This document shows positions 28,024-36,929 of a stretch of 64,000 nt of DNA, in pieces (position 1 is the first letter of the stretch; each line of letters starts with the position of its first letter). The position numbers were made by a program, and so were the translations under genes. The notes beneath the pieces are model-generated. The model ran no database searches. It saw nothing but the letters and a program-made list of their open reading frames with translations, and was not told where the DNA came from. Source of the stretch: Bacteroidota bacterium (GTDB taxonomy: Bacteria > Bacteroidota > Bacteroidia > Bacteroidales > VadinHA17); the NCBI GenBank assembly GCA_016718875.1, contig JADKBL010000026.1, positions 18,364 to 82,363 on the forward strand, given 5' to 3'.

Positions 28024-28084
28024 TCTCCCCCTCTCCCAGTCTCCCCATCTCCCCCTCTCCCCCTCTCCCCATCTCCCTCCCTCC
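28024..28084. repeat. Octanucleotide-period array CTCCCCNT
   Basis: Seven 8-base units in strict register (CTCCCCCT, CTCCCAGT, CTCCCCAT and so on) in the 278-base divergent gap 27898-28175. Identical unit types recur at 42650-42697 and 42889-42944, and in reverse complement at 45928-45974. Confidence 0.85.
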
Positions 28085-28175
28085 CGTTTTGAACAATCTC
28101 ATTTGATAATTTGTTTATTGGGAAAGACCTGTTTTTGACTACTTATTAATTAAAAAATCTCTAAAACTATTTCTT

Positions 28176-28718
28176 ATGAAAAGCAGAATGATCTACCTCT
28201 TTACTCTGATACCGCTGCTCGGAGCCTGCAGCCTGATAGAGGATGCAGCAACAATTACGATTTCGACAGAATTGAAAGCTGATATTCCGGTTGTAGTTGC
28301 CGGTACCGGAACAAAATCTGCGGAACAGTCCGGAGCTCTGACTGCAGTTACTTTTACCAAATCACAGGATCTGAATCTTGGCAGTAATGCAGATGTTGAG
28401 CCTTATCTTGATAAGATTAAAGACATAAACCTGAATTCACTTATGGTTACAATTATAGGGCTGAGTGCAGGTCAGACAATAAATTCGGTTGCACTTGATG
28501 TTACCGGAGTCGGTAATATTTTTACACAAACAAACATTACAATGACGAACAACTCATTTACTCCTGCAATTACTACTGCAATACTCGATCAGGTTGCAGC
28601 CAAGCTGCTGGCTGAAAGAAAGATCACACTTACTGTTTCAGGAAATGCCAGCGGACCAATGACCTTTACAACCAGTCTGAATTTCGATACTGACATAATT
28701 GCGGGTGTACTCAATTAG
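28176..28718 (+). CDS. Lipoprotein of unknown function
   Basis: A 180-residue lipoprotein: leader MKSRMIYLFTLIPLLGACS with the lipobox Cys at residue 18. The mature part is Thr/Ser/Asn-rich with alternating hydrophobic residues, suggesting an all-beta immunoglobulin-like sandwich (for example FTQTNITMTNNSFTPAIT and ERKITLTVSGNASGPMTF). No catalytic motif is visible. Probably an outer-membrane or periplasmic-face accessory protein. It is a stand-alone gene with its own intrinsic terminator. Confidence 0.65.
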   Translation: MKSRMIYLFTLIPLLGACSLIEDAATITISTELKADIPVVVAGTGTKSAEQSGALTAVTFTKSQDLNLGSNADVEPYLDKIKDINLNSLMVTIIGLSAGQTINSVALDVTGVGNIFTQTNITMTNNSFTPAITTAILDQVAAKLLAERKITLTVSGNASGPMTFTTSLNFDTDIIAGVLN

Positions 28719-28746
28719 TTTAGGTTAGGTTTTCAATTTGAAAGAG

Positions 28747-28770
28747 GGTGTCTTAGCAGACACCTTTTTT
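28747..28770 (+). terminator. Intrinsic terminator after the lipoprotein gene
   Basis: A perfect 7-base stem GGTGTCT / AGACACC (28747-28753 with 28758-28764) with a TAGC loop, followed directly by six T residues. It lies 29 bases after the stop codon. This is the clearest classical rho-independent terminator in the window. Confidence 0.85.
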
Positions 28771-28803
28771 ATTTTGCAAACCCCAAATCCCAAACCTTAC
28801 CTC

Positions 28804-29700
28804 TCACCTCTCCCTCTTCCACCTGTTATGCAGCCATAGCCATTCATTGGGGTGCTTCAGCAGCAATCCGGCAATCCAGTTGATCTGGATCTGGGTATTC
28901 ACTCTCAGAAAGGTTTCCTGATCCTCTTCCTCCTTAAGCGGAATTTCAGGTAAAATGGTTATAGAATGATGATTATTGCTGTCGCGGCAGATATAAGCGG
29001 GAATGACCGGGACTCCCACCCGCTTTGCCAGAAGGGCCGGTCCTGCCGGCGAGGGTACTGATTTATTAAAGAAATCAATATATATTCCCTTCGGATGCGA
29101 CTGATCATTCTGGATCAGCACAATTTTACCTTCTTTTAAAGCTCTTATAACTGACAATGTAAGTGATGCTTCCGATTTGTATGTCAATGGTGTAAGGTTT
29201 AATTTCTTCATGTGATTCCCGAAGAAATCATCAGGAAGATTTGATGCCTCTTTATAGACTGCAGCTATGGGATAACCTTTGAATGCCAGCCATATAATCA
29301 TCAGGGGGAAATTGCCGAAATGTCCGCTGTAGAGTATTGCCCCCTGGTTTCTGGCTTTAAGTTCATCGAGATACTCCAGCCCTGAAGCATCAGCCATTTT
29401 CAGGACTTCATCAGCAGTACATTTCCCGTTTATGATATAGGCAAATTCATAAAAGCTTTTCAGCATATTACGGAGTGACTCCCTGTAGATAGCTTTTTTC
29501 CAGCTGACTGTCTTTTCAGGAAAAACGATGTCCAGGTTATTCATTGCAATTTTGCTTCTTTTCCATCTGACACCCGATCCGGCAAATGCAATAAATGAGC
29601 TGAAGCCATAGCCAAATCTCAATGGCAAAACTCTTGTCAGGAAGAGGAGAAATTTTACCAGACGAAATGTTACCTTACCACCTGATTTTTTCGTGGACAT
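28804..29700 (-). CDS. LpxL/HtrB-like lipid A acyltransferase
   Basis: A 298-residue protein of the lysophospholipid/lauroyl acyltransferase (LpxL/HtrB) family: an N-terminal membrane segment, the catalytic block with His and an acidic or polar partner in LYSGHFGNFPLMIIW, then VLIQNDQSHPKGIYIDFFNKSVPSPAGPALLAKR and VPVIPAYICRD. Members transfer an acyl chain to the Kdo-lipid A precursor at the inner membrane. The usual H-x4-E is HFGNFP here, with Pro where Glu/Asp is expected; this may reflect a subfamily, or the acid may be supplied elsewhere. Confidence 0.8.
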   Translation of the reverse strand: MSTKKSGGKVTFRLVKFLLFLTRVLPLRFGYGFSSFIAFAGSGVRWKRSKIAMNNLDIVFPEKTVSWKKAIYRESLRNMLKSFYEFAYIINGKCTADEVLKMADASGLEYLDELKARNQGAILYSGHFGNFPLMIIWLAFKGYPIAAVYKEASNLPDDFFGNHMKKLNLTPLTYKSEASLTLSVIRALKEGKIVLIQNDQSHPKGIYIDFFNKSVPSPAGPALLAKRVGVPVIPAYICRDSNNHHSITILPEIPLKEEEDQETFLRVNTQIQINWIAGLLLKHPNEWLWLHNRWKRER

Positions 29701-29842
29701 CTGTTACTTTTATAGTTTGGAGTTATAAATTTATGAATTTACACAGAAAAATAATAAATGAGACTCCGCCACAGAATATTTCAGGGTTCTGTGCGTTTGA
29801 TTATATAACCCTGATCATTAATTAACCTAATCCGGATTTGAA

Positions 29843-30448
29843 ATGAAACAGTATCGTTTTAAATACCTGCTGACATCTGCCCTGATTCTTTTGGCAGTGC
29901 TCAATTCAAACAGCCAGACTGCTATGCCTGAGGAACTTAACAGCAGCAGTATTGACGGTCAGATAAAATATCTTGAGGAAAAGACGAGAATCTATGAAAA
30001 CTACCGTGCTGTGCGGGAGGATATGTTTCAGAAGATAAACAGGAATATCAGAGATACTATCAGCTCAGACAAAAACAGGATCAATGAACTGAATAATCTT
30101 ACATCATCGTTAAAAGTCACTTACGATTCACTTAACCTCATCCTTGAGAATACAACAACCAACCTGAACGAAATGACTGCTACAAAAAACAGTATCAGTG
30201 TTCTGGGTATGGAAGTCAATAAGACGACCTATAATACAATCATGTGGACAATCATTTGCATATTACTCGCGGTATTGGCTATAGGATTCCTTGCTTTTAA
30301 AAGAAACCTGCTGACAACAATCAGAACAGGGAAAGAACTTAAAGATCTCAGGGAAGAATTTGAAGCTTACAGGCAATCGACACGTGTAGCGCGTGAGAAG
30401 ATGCAGATGGATCACTTTAATGAGATAAAGAGGCTGAAGGGGAAGTGA
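29843..30448 (+). CDS. Exported coiled-coil protein with one C-terminal membrane helix
   Basis: A 201-residue protein with a signal peptide (residues 1-25, ending NSNSQ), a coiled coil (residues ~45-125: YLEEKTRIYENYRAVREDM through LILENTTTNLNEMTATKNS), one membrane helix (IMWTIICILLAVLAIGFLAF, ~135-154) and a basic cytoplasmic helical tail. The layout is common among conserved Bacteroidota hypotheticals. No enzyme motif is visible, so any enzyme name would be unsafe. Convergent with the TPR kinase; the gap is exactly filled by a heptamer array. Confidence 0.7.
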   Translation: MKQYRFKYLLTSALILLAVLNSNSQTAMPEELNSSSIDGQIKYLEEKTRIYENYRAVREDMFQKINRNIRDTISSDKNRINELNNLTSSLKVTYDSLNLILENTTTNLNEMTATKNSISVLGMEVNKTTYNTIMWTIICILLAVLAIGFLAFKRNLLTTIRTGKELKDLREEFEAYRQSTRVAREKMQMDHFNEIKRLKGK

Positions 30449-30501
30449 GGTTGCGGGTTGCGAGTTGCGGGTTGCGGGTTGCGGGTTGCGGGTTGCGGGT
30501 T
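30449..30501. repeat. Heptanucleotide array GGTTGCG between convergent stops
   Basis: Seven full units of GGTTGCG (one reads AGTTGCG) plus a partial eighth. The array begins directly after the TGA at 30446-30448, and its last T residues form part of the opposite-strand stop (TTA at 30500-30502). Confidence 0.9.
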
Positions 30502-32494
30502 AACTTTGAGAAGCCGGCAGAGTAACAAAGAAGGATGTCCCGGCACCGACACTGCTCTCAACAGTAATAGTGCCTTCTAATGTCTCTGTAAACTCCTTGC
30601 AAATAACTAATCCTAATCCTGTTCCCGACTCACTGCCTGTTCCTTCTGTAGTCAGGGTTTCCCCGATCCTGAAAAGTTTTTTAATCTGCGCCTCGCTCAT
30701 CCCAATACCGGTATCACATACCTTAAGAACCGTTCTGCCGTTTTCAGTAAAAGCAGAACATGTAACACTACCTCCTTTATTGGTATACTTTATCCCGTTT
30801 GAAATCAGATTCCTGAATATAGTGGCAAGTATTTTTTGATCAGCATACACGGAGATATTGCCAGGTATGTCATTAATCAGGCTTATTCCTTTTGCTTCAG
30901 CCTGTGATATATACAATTTCATGACATCTTCTGTCTGACTCTTAAGATTCAGATCAGTTCTGACAGGCTTCAGAGCGCCTGTCTGGCTTCTTGCCCATGC
31001 CAGAAGGTTTTCTATAAGCAACAGTAATTTATGCGAAGACTCATTTATCATCGTGACATACTGTTTCAATTCTTCCTTGTCAATTGTATCTGCATTCTGG
31101 TGCAGAAGCTCAGTAAGTCCGATTAGCGCAGCAAATGGATTGCGGAGATCGTGGGCAATAATTGAGAGGAGCTTGTCCTTTGTTTGTACTATTTTTTTCA
31201 GCTCCTCTTCAGATTTTCCAAGTCTTTCGTTGGTATCAGTCAATTGCCTGTTTTGCAGTTCAATGCTGTCACGTTGTTCTATAATTTGCAAATTATTTAA
31301 CTCCAGAAGCTTTTCGTGTTTTCTCCTTTGTTTAAGAAGTATTAGCAATACAACAAATACTGTTACCAGAAGCACAATTATTATCGTCAAACCAACTCTT
31401 ATGAATCGTCCGCGTTTAAGCTGAAGTTCCTTTATTGAGTTGTCTTTGTTAAGGAGATCGATTTTAGCATTTCGTTGTTCTCTTTCCATCTGATATTCAA
31501 GGAAGAAGATCTTCTCAGACAGCTGCTTGCTGAACAGGGAATCATCATACTGAATAACTCTTCTCTGCAGATCCGATGCTGTTTTATAATCCTTTGTTAT
31601 AAAAGATATTTCTGAAAGAACCTGCAGAGCATCTCTTATTGTCCTTTTTGCTCCTATCCCTTCAGCTATTTTCAGGCTTTCATGCGCCAGTCCGGATGCT
31701 TCATATATTTTATTTCCCCTGATAAAAATCTGTGACTTCATAATAAGCAGGTTAGCATAGAGATCCTTATCATTCTTCTTGTCAACCTTCTTGAGTGACA
31801 TATTATAGTTTTCAATTGCTGTTAACAGGCTGTCCTTCTGAAAATAGATATCTCCCATATACCTGTAGCAGTTTGCCTGCTCAGCAACCTGATTAAGCTC
31901 CTGTCGCAATAAAAGAGATTTCCTGTAGCTGATCAGAGCACTATCAGGCTTATCCTCTAGACTATAGATTCTGCCGGAATACAAATTTATATAGGCCAGT
32001 ATCCTCTTATTACCAAGGTTTCCACCAAGTGCTTCTGCTTTCTTTAAGTTTTCAGAAGCCAGTGAAGCCAGTTCCTGATAAACATATAAGTTAGCCAGAT
32101 TTAAATATGAATAAGCTGCCTGTTCAGGAATTTCGTGTTTTAGAGCTACTTCAAGACCCGTATAATAAAAGTCAAGCGATTTGGAGTATTTCCCCATTAC
32201 CCTGTATGCCACACCCACAAAACTGTATGCCTTTGCCTGACTGATAAAATCGTTGTTCCTGATTGCCAAATCCAAAGCTTCTGTTCCGTAATTCACTGAG
32301 ATTTCAGGAGCAGAGTTTCTATTCTCCCAGCATAAAGTCAGAAGATCAGAAATCCTGGAAGAGTCGCTTTTGTGCTGAAGGGATGAGGATAAACTATCAT
32401 TCTGATCCAATACCGGGGATAAGCCGTTTGAGAACGGGTATAATGTTATAAGCAGAATAAGGGAGAAAATCCACCTCGTCATAAAGTATTCCAA
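30500..32494 (-). CDS. TPR-domain sensor histidine kinase
   Basis: A 664-residue protein (start could also be the ATG four codons later). A signal peptide is followed by TPR repeats (residues ~50-330) that would lie in the periplasm, a membrane helix (VGLTIIIVLLVTVFVVLLILL, ~365-385) and a coiled coil. A HisKA domain follows with LLSIIAHDLRNPFAALIGLTELL, then HATPase with N-box IFRNLISNGIKYTNKG, DTGIGM and SGTGLGLVICKEF. This architecture is a common Bacteroidota sensor class. The kinase is an orphan: no response regulator is adjacent, so the signal probably passes to a distant LytTR- or NarL-type partner (inference). Confidence 0.9.
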   Translation of the reverse strand: MEYFMTRWIFSLILLITLYPFSNGLSPVLDQNDSLSSSLQHKSDSSRISDLLTLCWENRNSAPEISVNYGTEALDLAIRNNDFISQAKAYSFVGVAYRVMGKYSKSLDFYYTGLEVALKHEIPEQAAYSYLNLANLYVYQELASLASENLKKAEALGGNLGNKRILAYINLYSGRIYSLEDKPDSALISYRKSLLLRQELNQVAEQANCYRYMGDIYFQKDSLLTAIENYNMSLKKVDKKNDKDLYANLLIMKSQIFIRGNKIYEASGLAHESLKIAEGIGAKRTIRDALQVLSEISFITKDYKTASDLQRRVIQYDDSLFSKQLSEKIFFLEYQMEREQRNAKIDLLNKDNSIKELQLKRGRFIRVGLTIIIVLLVTVFVVLLILLKQRRKHEKLLELNNLQIIEQRDSIELQNRQLTDTNERLGKSEEELKKIVQTKDKLLSIIAHDLRNPFAALIGLTELLHQNADTIDKEELKQYVTMINESSHKLLLLIENLLAWARSQTGALKPVRTDLNLKSQTEDVMKLYISQAEAKGISLINDIPGNISVYADQKILATIFRNLISNGIKYTNKGGSVTCSAFTENGRTVLKVCDTGIGMSEAQIKKLFRIGETLTTEGTGSESGTGLGLVICKEFTETLEGTITVESSVGAGTSFFVTLPASQS

Positions 32495-32582
32495 TATCAG
32501 GATAATCGTAAATGTAATTATTCTTTTGTTTTTTAATAATGATTTCTATTTTTTTCCGGAGTTGTTAAAAAATAAAAATCCA

Positions 32583-32705
32583 TTAACCACAGAGGTCACA
32601 AAGTCCTTCGCCTTCAGCTCAGGATAACACAGAGATCACAAAGAAATAACAATCAAGGCTTTAACTTTGTGTCCTTTGTGTGAACTTTGTGTCCTTTGTG
32701 GTTAA
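32583..32705. repeat. Dispersed ACCACAGAG intergenic repeat, copy at 32.6 kb
   Basis: Left arm TTAACCACAGAGGTCACAAA and right arm TTTGTGTCCTTTGTGGTTAA, with a second CACAGAGATCACAAAG inside. The 383-base gap 32495-32877 otherwise holds AT-rich sequence with no gene. Confidence 0.85.
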
Positions 32706-32877
32706 AAATAACATTTCAAGATCCTCTGTATTTAATAAGACCTGAAGGATTATTTACAAAAAACAGCAAAACAAATTACTTCCTGTAATTGCCAATAAAC
32801 TAAGATAAACCTGAACAAAAAATGATTAATTTTATGGAATCTCAGATTTTGACAATATTTAATTAAGAACAGATAAT

Positions 32878-33714
32878 ATGAAAACCGGAAGCAGCAATTC
32901 AAAAGCCTTTGCAATCAGCTTTATCATTTTCCTGATAATCGGAGTTGTCCTTTATTCACTCTACAGCAGTGAACATAAGAAACTGATGACTATCATGGAA
33001 GATCAGAAGGTTTCCCTTACTGATAAGATAACTGAACGCGATTCTGTTATCAACGAATGGATATCGACTTTCAGCGAGATCGAAAAGAACCTTGTAATGA
33101 TTAAGGAAAAGGAGAAGATAATCACCATCAGCTCCAATGATGTTGAATTCTCGAAAGACCAGCGCGACAGAATACTTGAGGATATCAAATATATCAATTC
33201 ACTCCTGGAACAGAACAAGAAGAAGATCGCTTCACTTAATGCCCAGCTGAAGAAATCGGGAGGCACAATAAAGGCTCTCCAGGTAAAGATCACCGAGCTG
33301 GAAGCTTCGATGAAACTTAGTGAAACTGAAATATCAGATCTGAAAACAACACTGGCTGACAAAGACTTCAAGATTGAACAGCTCAATGCCGAGATGACTG
33401 ATATGCAGGTAACTATCGAAAAAAAGGATGCTGAGATTGTAAACAAGACTGCTGAACTCAACAAAGCTTATTATGCTTATGGCACATTTAAAGAGCTGAA
33501 AGCCCAGGGCACTGTTACAAAAGAGGGAGGATTTATCGGTCTTGGCAAAAAGATCTCTCTTATTGAGAATTTCCCCGACAGTGCTTTCACACTTATCAAT
33601 ATCACTGAAACGAAGATTATTCCTGTAAATGCAAAAGATGCCAAGCTGATAACGGGAACAACCACCAGTTTACTTAAGCGGAAAGCACTTTTTGAATCTT
33701 TAAGGATCCAGTAG
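32878..33714 (+). CDS. Membrane-anchored long coiled-coil protein
   Basis: A 278-residue protein with one N-terminal membrane helix (AFAISFIIFLIIGVVLYSLY, residues 10-29). A continuous coiled coil (residues ~35-200) has heptads rich in Glu, Lys, Ile and Leu. A small C-terminal globular part contains GGFIGLGKKISLIENFPDSAF. Conserved hypotheticals with this ending occur in Bacteroidota and may act in envelope organisation, which is inference. Its last 238 bases are overlapped by a long opposite-strand reading frame. Confidence 0.75.
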   Translation: MKTGSSNSKAFAISFIIFLIIGVVLYSLYSSEHKKLMTIMEDQKVSLTDKITERDSVINEWISTFSEIEKNLVMIKEKEKIITISSNDVEFSKDQRDRILEDIKYINSLLEQNKKKIASLNAQLKKSGGTIKALQVKITELEASMKLSETEISDLKTTLADKDFKIEQLNAEMTDMQVTIEKKDAEIVNKTAELNKAYYAYGTFKELKAQGTVTKEGGFIGLGKKISLIENFPDSAFTLINITETKIIPVNAKDAKLITGTTTSLLKRKALFESLRIQ

Positions 33715-34322
33715 ATAACCCCGCTTAAAATAGCCGCAAAGAAACACCAGACAGATGTGAGATACTGGGTAAAGAATATTGCTGTCACAAGACATGACAG
33801 GAACATCAGTACGCCCATAAGGTGGGTTCTTTTTATGCTGGAAATGAAAAGCGGTGCTATTGTTACTCCCAGGTAAATTATAAATGCCGGCATCGAGAGA
33901 AATTTAGGAAAAGTGGTATTATAGTGAATATGATAACCTCTGATCTCAGGCATGACGTCAAAATTGAAGAGGCAGAAAGAATAGTACAATGAAAGGGTTA
34001 TACCCATTCCCAGCAATACAAGTAGTATCTTTTTCCTTTTCAGGTTATCCTCCATCAGCAGTACCGACAAAGGAATCATTGTAGGCCAGAGTACATCGGC
34101 CATTATCAGAAAGATATATGTTGAGATCTCCCTTAGCGATCCATAATCATTCAGCGGAATTGTAAGCCACAGGCTCCCTTCAACCATCTGCTGGATCCCG
34201 AAAAAAAGCGGAATACTTGCAAACACAAGCTGCGATGATTTATGTACTTTGGTAACAGTTGCTACTCCGATTGCGGAAATAATTACACCTCCTGCAAAAC
34301 TTGCTTCGGCTGAAAAACACAT
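33477..34322 (-). CDS. DUF6629-like multi-pass membrane protein with long antisense tail
   Basis: A 281-residue protein beginning MCFSAEASFAGG, the hallmark start of DUF6629 membrane proteins, with about seven hydrophobic helices in the first ~205 residues. From about residue 205 the frame continues for some 75 residues antisense to the coiled-coil gene. That tail has lower family plausibility than the rest. Family members are usually nearer 215-220 residues, so the natural stop may have been lost, or the tail is genuinely translated. Function of the family is unknown. Confidence 0.7.
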   Translation of the reverse strand: MCFSAEASFAGGVIISAIGVATVTKVHKSSQLVFASIPLFFGIQQMVEGSLWLTIPLNDYGSLREISTYIFLIMADVLWPTMIPLSVLLMEDNLKRKKILLVLLGMGITLSLYYSFCLFNFDVMPEIRGYHIHYNTTFPKFLSMPAFIIYLGVTIAPLFISSIKRTHLMGVLMFLSCLVTAIFFTQYLTSVWCFFAAILSGVIYWILKDSKSAFRLSKLVVVPVISLASFAFTGIIFVSVILISVKALSGKFSIREIFLPRPINPPSFVTVPWAFSSLNVP

Positions 34323-34457
34323 AGTCTATTCTCCTTTCATTCAATCGGGTTATCAGGAATACCTGAATTAATCGCTGCTGACAGAATTGTACAATATGTA
34401 ATGGTACAATAAATTATCGGATATATAAGATAAGGCGTCTGGCGTCGGGCGTCGGGC

Positions 34458-34577
34458 GGTTCGGCGGTACGGCGGTACGACGGTTCGGCGGTGTGACGGT
34501 ATGACGGTGCGACGGTGCGATGGTTTTTGGGTATGGTGGTTCAACGATCCGATGGTTTGTTGGTTTGTTGGTTTGAA
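34458..34577. repeat. Octanucleotide-period array GGTNYGNC, 15 units
   Basis: Fifteen consecutive 8-base units in perfect register, drifting from GGTTCGGC and GGTACGAC through GGTGCGAC to GGTTTGTT. The same unit type occurs at 36738-36840 and 42373-42420. Confidence 0.9.
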
Positions 34578-34580
34578 TTT

Positions 34581-34901
34581 AAGTTTCCCCTCCTTTTGAA
34601 GGAGGGGTGGCCGGGACAATAGATTATCTGTTTTTTACAATGTTCATTTCCCGGCCGGGGTGGTTGATTTGTCCGTTTATCTTACCTCTTTCTTAAAATT
34701 AAATAGAAATCTATTCAACAGAAAAACCTAAAATCTTTCAGATCATCTCGATAGAAAGGTTAATCTTCAGCTGAAGTCGCACAATGAGAGATTTAAAATA
34801 AAAAACGATCGGTTGAATAATCAACCACCCCGGCCGCAACAATCTTTTGCATTATTTTAGCTGTCATTCTACGCCACCTCCTTCAAAAGGAGGGGAAACT
34901 T
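34581..34901. mobile_element. MITE-like element with nested terminal inverted repeats
   Basis: About 320 bases. Outer ends: AAGTTTCCCCTCCTTTTGAA (continuing to 34612) and its near-perfect inverted copy ending at 34901; the arms are about 30 bases with a 2-base length difference. Inner inverted pair: 18 identical bases CGGCCGGGGTGGTTGATT at 34652-34669 and inverted at 34818-34835. The core has no reading frame of note. Each outer arm is itself a CCTCC...GGAGG hairpin. The layout fits a non-autonomous miniature element or a large folded RNA; target-site duplication is not obvious. It fills much of the 651-base gap 34323-34973. Confidence 0.6.
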
Positions 34902-34973
34902 ATTCCGATTTAATTATTTTCAATATTACTAAAGATCAACAGTTATTGGGCATGGGGATGTTTTTTAGGAATT

Positions 34974-36635
34974 TTACTTCCTCTTCCCTTCCATAACCAC
35001 CTTCCCCTGGTGAAGAGTTACTTTACTGTAATTGCCGGCATCATCCTTTGAAAAATCAAGAGTAGCATCCACCACTTTCAGGAAGAATTTCGTTTCGGTT
35101 TCAGGATAGATCTCGATCTTGCCCTGTCCTGTAGCCTGGGAGAATATCCTGTCACCTTCTACAGTTATTGCAAGAATGAATCCCGGTACCAGTTCATAAT
35201 TTCCCACATAACGGGATAGGATGTCCGGTGACAGCTTTATCTCAATATGGGTTGGCAATGGTTTTGCCGACCTGGTCCATGTTTTGAGTGTTCCTCTGTC
35301 ATCCAAAACTGCCTCCTTAATGTTTCCTGACTCATTACGATTGAAAGTTATTGTGGTGAAAGAGTCGTCAAGAAAGAACTTGTCAGCCGCCATAGGATAG
35401 ATCTTATATTTCTGTCCTCCGCTTCTCTGCGAAAAGAGCTGACTGCTGTCCCTTGTAATTAATCTCTGACTGCCGCTCTCATCTTCATATATCCCTGTGT
35501 ACTGATCAAGGACATCAGCAGCAACTGGGATTGCTTTGTAATTAAGTGGCTTACCAAGGGCCACAGCCGCTATTTTCATTGAAACCAGGTCAGGCGATTT
35601 GGCTGTGCTGTTGGAAAATACAGCCACAAACATATCCTCCGCAGGAAGGTAGATGCCGTTACACAGGAATCCGTTTATTGCACCGCCATGTTCAATAGTA
35701 GGACTTCCCTGGAGCTGGTGGAGGAACCATCCGTAACCATAGCTGGTACCTTTACCGTCGGACAGCTTATATTCGGTGAAGGCTTTTTCGAGAGTCTCCT
35801 TTTTCACAAGCTTATACGAAATAAGAGCCCTGTTCCAGCGGTAAAGATCCTCAACAGTTGACATTATTGAACCTGCTGAATAAGGGAGCAGCATGCTCAG
35901 ATAGTCAGCATTTACTGTTTTATCTCCTTCGGGCTGGTAGCCGCTGGCCCTGTTTTTTACAATACTTTTATCAGAGCCATAGATTGAACTGGTCATCCCG
36001 GCGGGTTTGAAAAGATTTTCCTCAATGTATTCTGCATAAGTTTTACCGGAGGCTTTTTCAATAATATATCCCAAAAGAAAATAGCCTGAATTGTTATAAA
36101 GCCATTTTGTTCCCGGGGCAAAATCCATCGGCAGATTTTTGAACTTGTCAATAGCTGCATCCGGTTTAAGGTCCTCCTTCATGTAATTCTCAAATTCCGG
36201 CACGTTTGTATAGCTCTTAATGCCTGATGTGTGTGTAAGAAGATGTTCAATTGTAATCTTATAGGCCTGAGTGGGATAATCGGGGATGAATTTTGTGATA
36301 TCATCCTGCAGCGAAAGTTTTCCCTGTTCCATAAGCTGAAGAATTGCTATGGCAGTGAACTGTTTTGTTATTGATCCCACCCTGAAGATCATATCGGGTT
36401 GCATTGGTACATTAAGCTCTAGGTCAGCCATTCCAAAGGCTTTCTTATAGATTATCTCTCCCTTTACAGCAACGAGGGCAGCACAACCTGTCTCTCCGGC
36501 TTTAAACTGAGCGGAAAGCAGCTTGTCGAACTCCGAAGTCATTGCTTTTGTTTTTGCCGGCTGTGCCTGTGCTCCTAAAGTGACAAATACCATCAGCATT
36601 ATGACGGTGACCTGCATGTATCTCTTATGGTTCAT
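34974..36635 (-). CDS. Exported serine hydrolase, class C beta-lactamase/DD-peptidase fold
   Basis: A 553-residue protein with a signal peptide (residues 1-25, ending GAQAQ). The N-terminal ~360 residues form a beta-lactamase-family (AmpC/EstB/PBP4*-like) domain: S-x-x-K in FRVGSITKQFTAI (Ser88, Lys91), Y-N-N at 180-182 in LYNNSGYFLLGY, and HGGAINGF as the third active-site block. The C-terminal ~190 residues have two repeats of a lipocalin-like YTGIYEDE / YVGNYELV unit often found downstream of this domain. It probably hydrolyses esters or peptides outside the cytoplasm, and true beta-lactam hydrolysis is not implied. Flanked on both sides by GGTNYGAC octamer arrays. Confidence 0.85.
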   Translation of the reverse strand: MNHKRYMQVTVIMLMVFVTLGAQAQPAKTKAMTSEFDKLLSAQFKAGETGCAALVAVKGEIIYKKAFGMADLELNVPMQPDMIFRVGSITKQFTAIAILQLMEQGKLSLQDDITKFIPDYPTQAYKITIEHLLTHTSGIKSYTNVPEFENYMKEDLKPDAAIDKFKNLPMDFAPGTKWLYNNSGYFLLGYIIEKASGKTYAEYIEENLFKPAGMTSSIYGSDKSIVKNRASGYQPEGDKTVNADYLSMLLPYSAGSIMSTVEDLYRWNRALISYKLVKKETLEKAFTEYKLSDGKGTSYGYGWFLHQLQGSPTIEHGGAINGFLCNGIYLPAEDMFVAVFSNSTAKSPDLVSMKIAAVALGKPLNYKAIPVAADVLDQYTGIYEDESGSQRLITRDSSQLFSQRSGGQKYKIYPMAADKFFLDDSFTTITFNRNESGNIKEAVLDDRGTLKTWTRSAKPLPTHIEIKLSPDILSRYVGNYELVPGFILAITVEGDRIFSQATGQGKIEIYPETETKFFLKVVDATLDFSKDDAGNYSKVTLHQGKVVMEGKRK

Positions 36636-36737
36636 GGTTTGTGTTTTATTAAAATGGAAATTAAAGTTAGCAGATTAAAATTATTTAAATAATGACTTTC
36701 AATATATTGTAATGATGCATCGGGGGGGGTATAAAGT

Positions 36738-36840
36738 GGTGTGACGGTGCGACGGTATTACGGTACGACGGTATGACGGTGCGACGGTGCGACGGTGTGA
36801 CGGTATGACGGTATGACGGTATGACGGTATGACGGTGTGA
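36738..36840. repeat. Octanucleotide-period array GGTATGAC, 13 units
   Basis: Thirteen 8-base units in strict register (GGTGTGAC, GGTGCGAC, four consecutive GGTATGAC near the end). It lies in the 294-base gap between the two penicillin-recognising enzymes, next to a G8 run at 36723-36730. Confidence 0.9.
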
Positions 36841-36929
36841 ATTTCAGTTTCCTATTTCATTATTCGTAATACTATTATAGATCAACAGGTATTGCTAAGG
36901 AGAATGTTTTTCAGGAATTTTAATATCCC

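Noticed and set aside
34368..34619. 83-residue minus-strand frame with HRRTV repeats
   Set aside because: Translation of the GGTNYGAC octamer array and one arm of the MITE-like element.
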